From positions 9,343,381 to 9,407,380 of the forward strand of contig CM036221.1 in the NCBI GenBank assembly GCA_020631735.1: a stretch of DNA of 64,000 nt, read 5' to 3'. Numbering within the stretch: position 1 is the stretch's first letter; every line of letters starts with the position of its first letter. This DNA is from Saccharum officinarum (Eukaryota > Streptophyta > Magnoliopsida > Poales > Poaceae). The position numbers and the translations under genes were made by a program. Positions 58,885-64,000 of the stretch are shown one piece after another. The notes below the pieces were generated by a model. The model had not been told where the DNA came from and ran no database searches. It saw nothing but the letters and a program-made list of their open reading frames with translations.

Positions 58885-59382
58885 CTCCCTCCATTTTAAA
58901 TTATAAGTCATTTCAAAAATCTTAAAGAGTCAAAGCATCTCAATTTTAACCAAAATTATAGAGATAGGTACAAAAATTTATGATATCATATAGGTATACT
59001 ATAGAAATATAATTAATAAATAATCTAATACTCTCTCCATCTCAAATTATAAGACGTTTGACTTTTTTGACACTAAGTTTGATCGCTCGTCTTATTTAAA
59101 ATTTTGTGCAAAATATCACTTCTTTTGTCATGGCTTCCTTTACTAATAAAGGTTCTTCAAGAATGAGTTAATGACTATGTTTGCACAAATTTTTTGAATA
59201 AGATGAGTGGTTAAACTTGAGGTAAAAAAAATCAAACGTCTTATAATTTAGGATGGATTGAGTAATGATTAGTTGATATCATATATATTATTATTATTAT
59301 CTTATTATATAATTTGGTTAAACTTGGTATGCTTTCACTCTCCAAAATTCTTAGAATAACTTATAATTTAGGATGGATGGAG
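58885..59382. mobile_element. Stowaway MITE (outer), interrupted by another
   Basis: Ends CTCCCTCCATTTTAAATTAT and ATAATTTAGGATGGATGGAG with flanking TA (58883-58884 and 59383-59384). A second Stowaway is inserted at 59031-59262. Without it the element is ~265 bp. Confidence 0.85.
59031..59262. mobile_element. Stowaway MITE (inner, nested)
   Basis: Ends CTCTCTCCATCTCAAATTAT and ATAATTTAGGATGGATTGAG with TA on both sides (59029-59030 and 59263-59264). The interior has long fold-back segments (AAGACGTTTGA/TCAAACGTCTT). Confidence 0.88.
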
Positions 59383-59597
59383 TACTTGCCTGCCTACTTC
59401 ACTGTTAACTCGGTTGGTTCCGCATCGAAGCATTCAATATATATTTTTGAATGTGAACTTACATGTGTATAACAAGCTACCAACGCGCGTGAGGGCGCGC
59501 ACCTTCCACCAGTGTCTCGAATTGCAGCGGAACGGCGTTGATGTGTTGGACGTGTTTCTTCTTTGTTTGCTCGTAGTGTTGTCTCGCCTCCAGTGTA

Positions 59598-59856
59598 CTC
59601 CCTCCGTCCCACAAATAAATGCACATCTCGTTTTACGAGGAGTCAATGTTTTTTAAGTTTGACTAGAAATATATCAAATAATATGAATATTTGTATCTTC
59701 AAATAAGTATATTATGAAAGTATATTTCATGCTTAATCTAATGATACTTATTACATATCATAAATATTAATACTTGTTTGTATATATTTAGTCAAACTTT
59801 TAAAAGTTTGACTCATCGTAAAACGAGATGTGTATTTATTTATGGGACGGAGGGAC
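59598..59856. mobile_element. Stowaway MITE
   Basis: Left end CTCCCTCCGTCCCACAAATA and right end ATTTATGGGACGGAGGGA, with matching inner inverted segments (CTCGTTTTACGA/TCGTAAAACGAG). TA precedes the left end; the right flank is mutated. Confidence 0.85.
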
Positions 59857-60011
59857 ACAGTCCGTACATGACGCAAAAATAATTGAAAAGGGGAAAATGT
59901 AAGCAGAAGGTACTCCGATCCGTACCTTTTTTTTTAGAGCAGCCGGAGCTTCATTGATTAAACATGGGCAGGATTACAATCAAAGTTTTCAGTATCCCAT
60001 AATCTAGGTGG

Positions 60012-60300
60012 GAGCAACTCCAACAGATATGCTATCCTTATTAGGTAGGCTATTTATGGATTTTTAGAGGAAAAAATTAAACTCCAACAGATATGCTATA
60101 TGGTTTTGTAAAATAACAAACATGCTATCCCTGAAATCTCGGTGGCCATATATAGCTAGCTATAGCCATTTGCTACCTAACTTTGTAAAATAGCAAAGGC
60201 TGTTGTGGACCTCTACTTTTTTAAGAAGTTTTCTATTTTACAAAATGGCTAAACAATGAAATTTGACTATTAAGTTTAGCTAATCTGTTGGAGTTGTTCT
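60012..60300. mobile_element. MITE with GAGCAACTCCAACAGAT ends
   Basis: Left GAGCAACTCCAACAGAT and right ATCTGTTGGAGTTGTTC form a near-perfect inverted repeat. The termini resemble those of the Harbinger-like element at 18041-19294. No target duplication could be identified. Confidence 0.65.
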
Positions 60301-60500
60301 TATAAGCCACTCCTCCACCTGAGTACTCCGAGATACCAAATGAGCACACTTATGAGCTAACTTATTACAATTCCTATTCACAAAAAGAAATTTTAAACCC
60401 TCACAGCTCCGGGTCAGAGACTCCATCTGTATCAGCAGAGGCTCAATCTCCGAACGTTGCCTGGAACGGTTCTCCCACAGATTAAAAACACCTGTACTTG
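60280..60500 (-). pseudogene. RNase H-like (RVT_3) fragment, probably LINE-derived
   Basis: The end of a minus-strand frame reads FLFVNRNCNKLAHKCAHLV, resembling the C-terminal NxxAHxxA region of the RNase H-like domain found in plant LINEs and related RVT_3 proteins. Upstream, EIEPLLIQMESL fits the preceding helix. No catalytic part is found. The evidence is one short motif, so other origins are possible. Confidence 0.4.
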
Positions 60501-60923
60501 TGAATGTCCGTGAATGTCGAATCCAGCTAGGGCCTTTTTTAGAGCTTTTATTTTTTTTATAAAAAAAATCTCCGGCTTCGATTTCTGAGGAAGCCCTACC
60601 AAATGAAGTACAAAAAAATGGCTTACTTTCTAAAACTGTGTTGCCAAACATTTATGCTAAAAGCTTCTACCGGCTCTTCTAAAATATACTTTCTAAAACT
60701 GTATTGCCAAACATTTTTTTTCCAAAGTACTTTAGCCTCACTAGAGAAGTTATTTCACCAAAGAAATCAGGCTGGTGCTCTACCAACAGGCCCTATAAGC
60801 TAGCTCACATGAGAGCCAGTAGCTAGTGTGCTTCTCCCTATCACATAAAGTGTACAATTCTATATCTGGTCCAAACCAAACTATCTAAATATATAAAATA
60901 AATAATATCAACATGTATAACTT

Positions 60924-60929
<6 letters not shown>

Positions 60930-60960
<31 letters not shown>
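60930..60960. repeat. (AT)n microsatellite
   Basis: About 30 bases of alternating AT. Confidence 0.9.
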
Positions 60961-60961
<1 letters not shown>

Positions 60962-61522
60962 GAAAGTAAATTTTCTGAATTTAATGGTATATATTTTGGT
61001 GTGTTAATTAGTAATTTTTAACAGATTTGATCAAATCTAAGAAGGTTTGACTCAAAACTATTCTAAAATTATATATTTTTTATTTAGGGCGGAGAGATAC
61101 TAACAATATGCTACGAGATTAATCTATTTCTATTACAATATAAAAAAACCTTGGACACAAGAGTTCATGAAACTACTTTGATACAATTCTGAAACCAATG
61201 CGGTAGTAATTTTCAAACATTGAAACCAAATGTAAGTAATATAATATCTCAGTATTTGTGAGAAGTAATAATTCTCCTTATAAATAGCTCTCGTTAAATT
61301 TTCAGTATTATTTGTTCCCCCCTCTGTTAATTGTTTAACTAGTAATAATCTGAAAAGTACTAGATAATAATATGTTTTCCCTTTTGCATAAGGAAGTATA
61401 GGTTAGCAGGTTTGGGAGACCTCTGTGGAATTGTAGCATATAATATCCACATATATACCTGAAAGGTACTACGGGATATGCAATCTGTGCACGACGCCAA
61501 AAGAAATTGCAAGCTGCAGTAC
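60961..61522. other. Intergenic, nothing recognised
   Basis: AT-rich flank 3' of DUF6598 copy 2, without similarity to the flank of copy 1. Confidence 0.45.
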
Positions 61523-62931
61523 TCAAAAGTCAATTATTGACCATACAACCCTCACGCTCAATGTTGTGGCACCAACAGTAATTTCATCCAGATTTGAACC
61601 ATTGACTCTTGGAGTATATTCAATGCACTTTGTAATTTCTCCATCATCAGTATGGGCGGCAATAGTCAGTGACAGCTTCTCCTTGACATAGACAGCTACA
61701 ACAGCCCGCAAAAGTTGGATAACCGGGGCAATGTTCTGACCACCAGCACTACGAGTCAATCTGCTATCATGAAGTACAAGCCTTTCATTGATGCTGCCGG
61801 TGCAGGCTGTGATTTCTCCAAAGTACTCTCCCGCTAAAACTTCAACTGAAATAGTAGCCTCCACTGCATCTTTCACGACCGCATACACCACATCCACAGT
61901 ACTGAGCCTGGTAGCGAGAGAGCAGCTTTCAAGCTCACAATTCTTCAGCACTCGCCGTGCTATGCCTCGTATTGTTAGGATTCCTTTACTGAGTTCTCTG
62001 TCCTGCTGCAACTCATCATCACCCTTGATCATCAGATTAGTCTCCACATATGTATCACTTATCAACGCAATACCTCGTTTTGGTCCTGTTAAGATCAGCG
62101 ATTCATCCTACACAAGATTGCATGGTAAGCTAGTGCTATATTCCTCAAGATATAGAAAATAAATAGCGCTGCAATCCAAGTTGAATAAAATTCGAGCCAC
62201 AAAGCACAAGAAAGCTGCTACCAAAGATGAAACTGTGAATTGTCCAGTGCTATATACTATTGTAGGTCTTGTAAGGGTGGTGTGATTAGACCGATCAGAA
62301 ACCAGAGTGTTGTCATGTTTGATGCCATATTCAAACCACGTGATATTACCATCTCCAAAAGGAAAACAGCAATTTCAATATATATACTTATTATATATGA
62401 TAATAATTGGACAATGGAAAAGTTCCATCATATAATTTCAACAGTACCACCATGCAACCATGGTATGCCCATTTGTGTGTGCAAAGCAAATACAAAAGGA
62501 CATACGGTAAAGACATTTCATTCTGAAATGTGCATTTTGATAAGATCACTATGCGGTCATCTAACATTTCAACACCATACGAACTCAGAACGAGAAATGA
62601 AGATATGTATCAGCTTGACAGCCACAACAAGTTAGTCACTCAGTTCGCTTCTCTACATGCGCAAAGGGGAGGAGGGGGGGGGGGGTGGTGGTGGTAATGG
62701 GGTTACATACCTTAGAGTTGATTGTTTGGGAGTCCTCTCTACCACGGCGGAAGAGATAAACACACTTTTTGTCAAGGCTGTCTCTGGCGATGACAGTGCC
62801 ATAGACATGGATCGGGAAGTCAATATCCAAGGAGCCCATCTTCACAGATAAGATGTTTACTGCCTCACACAGCTCATAGTCGTGCTTGCTTTTGTAGACC
62901 GCATCAGTAAATCTCATTGGCCGAAGGGGTG
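61523..62931 (-). CDS. DUF6598 domain protein, copy 2 (exons 2 and 3; exon 1 outside the window)
   Basis: Exon 2 is 62931-62711 (221 bp, same length as in copy 1) and exon 3 is 62107-61523 (585 bp, one codon shorter, at the GQNIA--PVI site). The acceptor before exon 2, the donor GTATGT and the acceptor GTAG of exon 3 are all kept. No stop or frameshift is seen. Proteins differ at about 20 positions in exon 3 and are the same over the clean part of exon 2 (FPIHVYGTVIARDSLD). Intron 1 runs on to the window edge, so the acidic first exon should lie within the next ~200-1,500 bases. The gene may be functional. Confidence 0.85.
62668..62700. repeat. G-rich tract beside the splice donor, copy 2
   Basis: GGAGGAGGGGGGGGGG followed by TGGTGGTGG, at the position of the longer G run in copy 1. 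Confidence 0.85.
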
Positions 62932-64000
62932 CTGCGATGCGGGGGGAAAAAAAACAAAGGTTATATGCCTTTTACAATTGAAAAAAGGTAGTGATGTGCC
63001 TTTACATCGAGGGCTGATTAACCTGTGACCCCCCCCCCTTTGGTCAGACTTCTACGACATCAGTAACTGATGACACGCTGTGGTATTTGCTCACATTATG
63101 GGAACAGAAAAACAGGTGGCTAGTTACAGCGTTTTAGTTGGGTGGTTTCACAATACCACTTCCAACAGCAGTGGTCAGTGAATGATCTGAGTCAACACCA
63201 GTTGGTGGAATATCAGTAGTTCATTGGCTGTGTCCAAACATTGACAGATAAAAAAGACTATGCTTTTGTGCAATGACTGCAAATGCATTAAATGTTCCAC
63301 TGGCATCAGTGGCATCTACCATGATTTTAAGCAAGTAGTAAGTTTTTCATTACTTGACCTGGAAATTAACAGTTTCTTCAGGGCCTAATGCTCGGCAATT
63401 TCTTTTTTTGTTCTTTTTCCCCCCACAGGATTGCAGAATCATCACGCAATGCTCCTAATAAAAAGTCCAGAAGGCAGGGATTTCCTTTTCTTTTTAGTAT
63501 TCAATCAAATCACAAATGACCATTAAACTTTTAGCACATGTTTCATCATCGTCGGGAGTTCAAATTCTGGCAATAAACTTAGCCAAATACAAATTGTAGG
63601 CACAGTATATGATACATGATGATTTGAACCGCAGTGACACATTCTAATGAAGTGGAATGGTTAGCCTGTTAAAAAATTATTAACCACTTAACTTTTGCTG
63701 CCAAGAACTAGAACTGGGGTTGCCATGACATGGCACGGATAGACTAAATGAATCTATGTACAAAATGATCGAACAAGCAAGCAAGCTAACAGTATATGCT
63801 ACCTGGGTTCTGGAATTCAAATGACACAGAAAATTGGACCTGGCTGAAATGGGCCAATCTCAGAAACTTAGATAATTCAGACTGGGATTCACTTGTTTTG
63901 ACCCGTCATTTCAGATTTAGTTAATATTTGACTGAATTTTAGCCAAAATTTGATCAAAAGGCATGAAGTTTAAACAAATGAAATATAGCTTGGTAAGTTT
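62932..64000 (-). other. Intron 1 of DUF6598 copy 2 (partial)
   Basis: It follows the sequence of 43994-44940 with small indels, including a run of nine C near 63029 and a ~24-base insertion near 63890. Similarity fades after about 63980. Confidence 0.75.

Noticed and set aside
1..64000. CRISPR arrays, operons, bacterial promoters
   Set aside because: The sequence is plant nuclear DNA; repeats seen are transposon- or satellite-like and lack CRISPR spacing.

Overview
This window is nuclear DNA of a grass (Poaceae, most likely a panicoid or other PACMAD species). The reasons are a Sirevirus-type Copia element, a CACTA element with a TNP2 transposase, Stowaway and Tourist MITEs, a tRNA-headed SINE ending in poly-T, and a grass-type DUF6598 gene with introns. 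Nothing suggests a bacterial or organellar source. Most of the sequence is nested transposons. Genes are sparse: a ribosome-inactivating-protein-like ORF, two copies of a DUF6598 gene, and a broken TIP41-like gene.

Layout. 1-3.8 kb: intergenic DNA with a 437-bp CACTA-derived MITE (target duplication ACT), a Stowaway MITE and a ~273-bp tandem duplication. 3.8-11.4 kb: two related ~3-kb LTRs of Del/Tekay (Gypsy) appearance lying tail to tail in opposite orientation. A 1,047-bp solo Gypsy LTR (target duplication AATAA) is inserted in the right one. 11.4-17 kb: intergenic with one Tourist-like MITE. 17.0-17.8 kb: single-exon RIP-like ORF on the + strand. 18.0-19.3 kb: a Harbinger-like non-autonomous element carrying an Ac/Ds-like hAT insertion with a perfect 8-bp target duplication. 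21.4-23.4 kb: TIP41-like pseudogene, broken by a SINE (16-bp target duplication, body triplicated) and a Tourist MITE, then cut off. 23.6-38.7 kb: a dead Copia element (+ strand) split by an 11,066-bp Sirevirus (- strand, target duplication ACAGT) whose two LTRs are almost identical. 38.7-42.6 kb: intergenic.

42.6-45.4 kb: DUF6598 gene copy 1 (- strand, three exons, 366 codons, all splice phases fit). 47.2-58.3 kb: an 11,034-bp CACTA element (target duplication AGC) with a decayed TNP2 gene and a second gene with Transposase_24, DUF8039 and Ulp1-like protease parts. A block of subterminal-type repeats sits unexpectedly in its middle. 58.3-61.5 kb: Stowaway MITEs (one nested in another), a MITE and a fragment of a LINE-type RNase H. 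61.5 kb to the end: DUF6598 copy 2, with exons 2 and 3 present and exon 1 beyond the window. It belongs to a direct duplication of the 42.6-44.9 kb segment.

The genes do not form an operon or pathway. The Sirevirus must be younger than the Copia element it splits, and the SINE and MITE landed in an already existing TIP41-like gene. Sequence comparisons here were made by eye, so identity statements are approximate.
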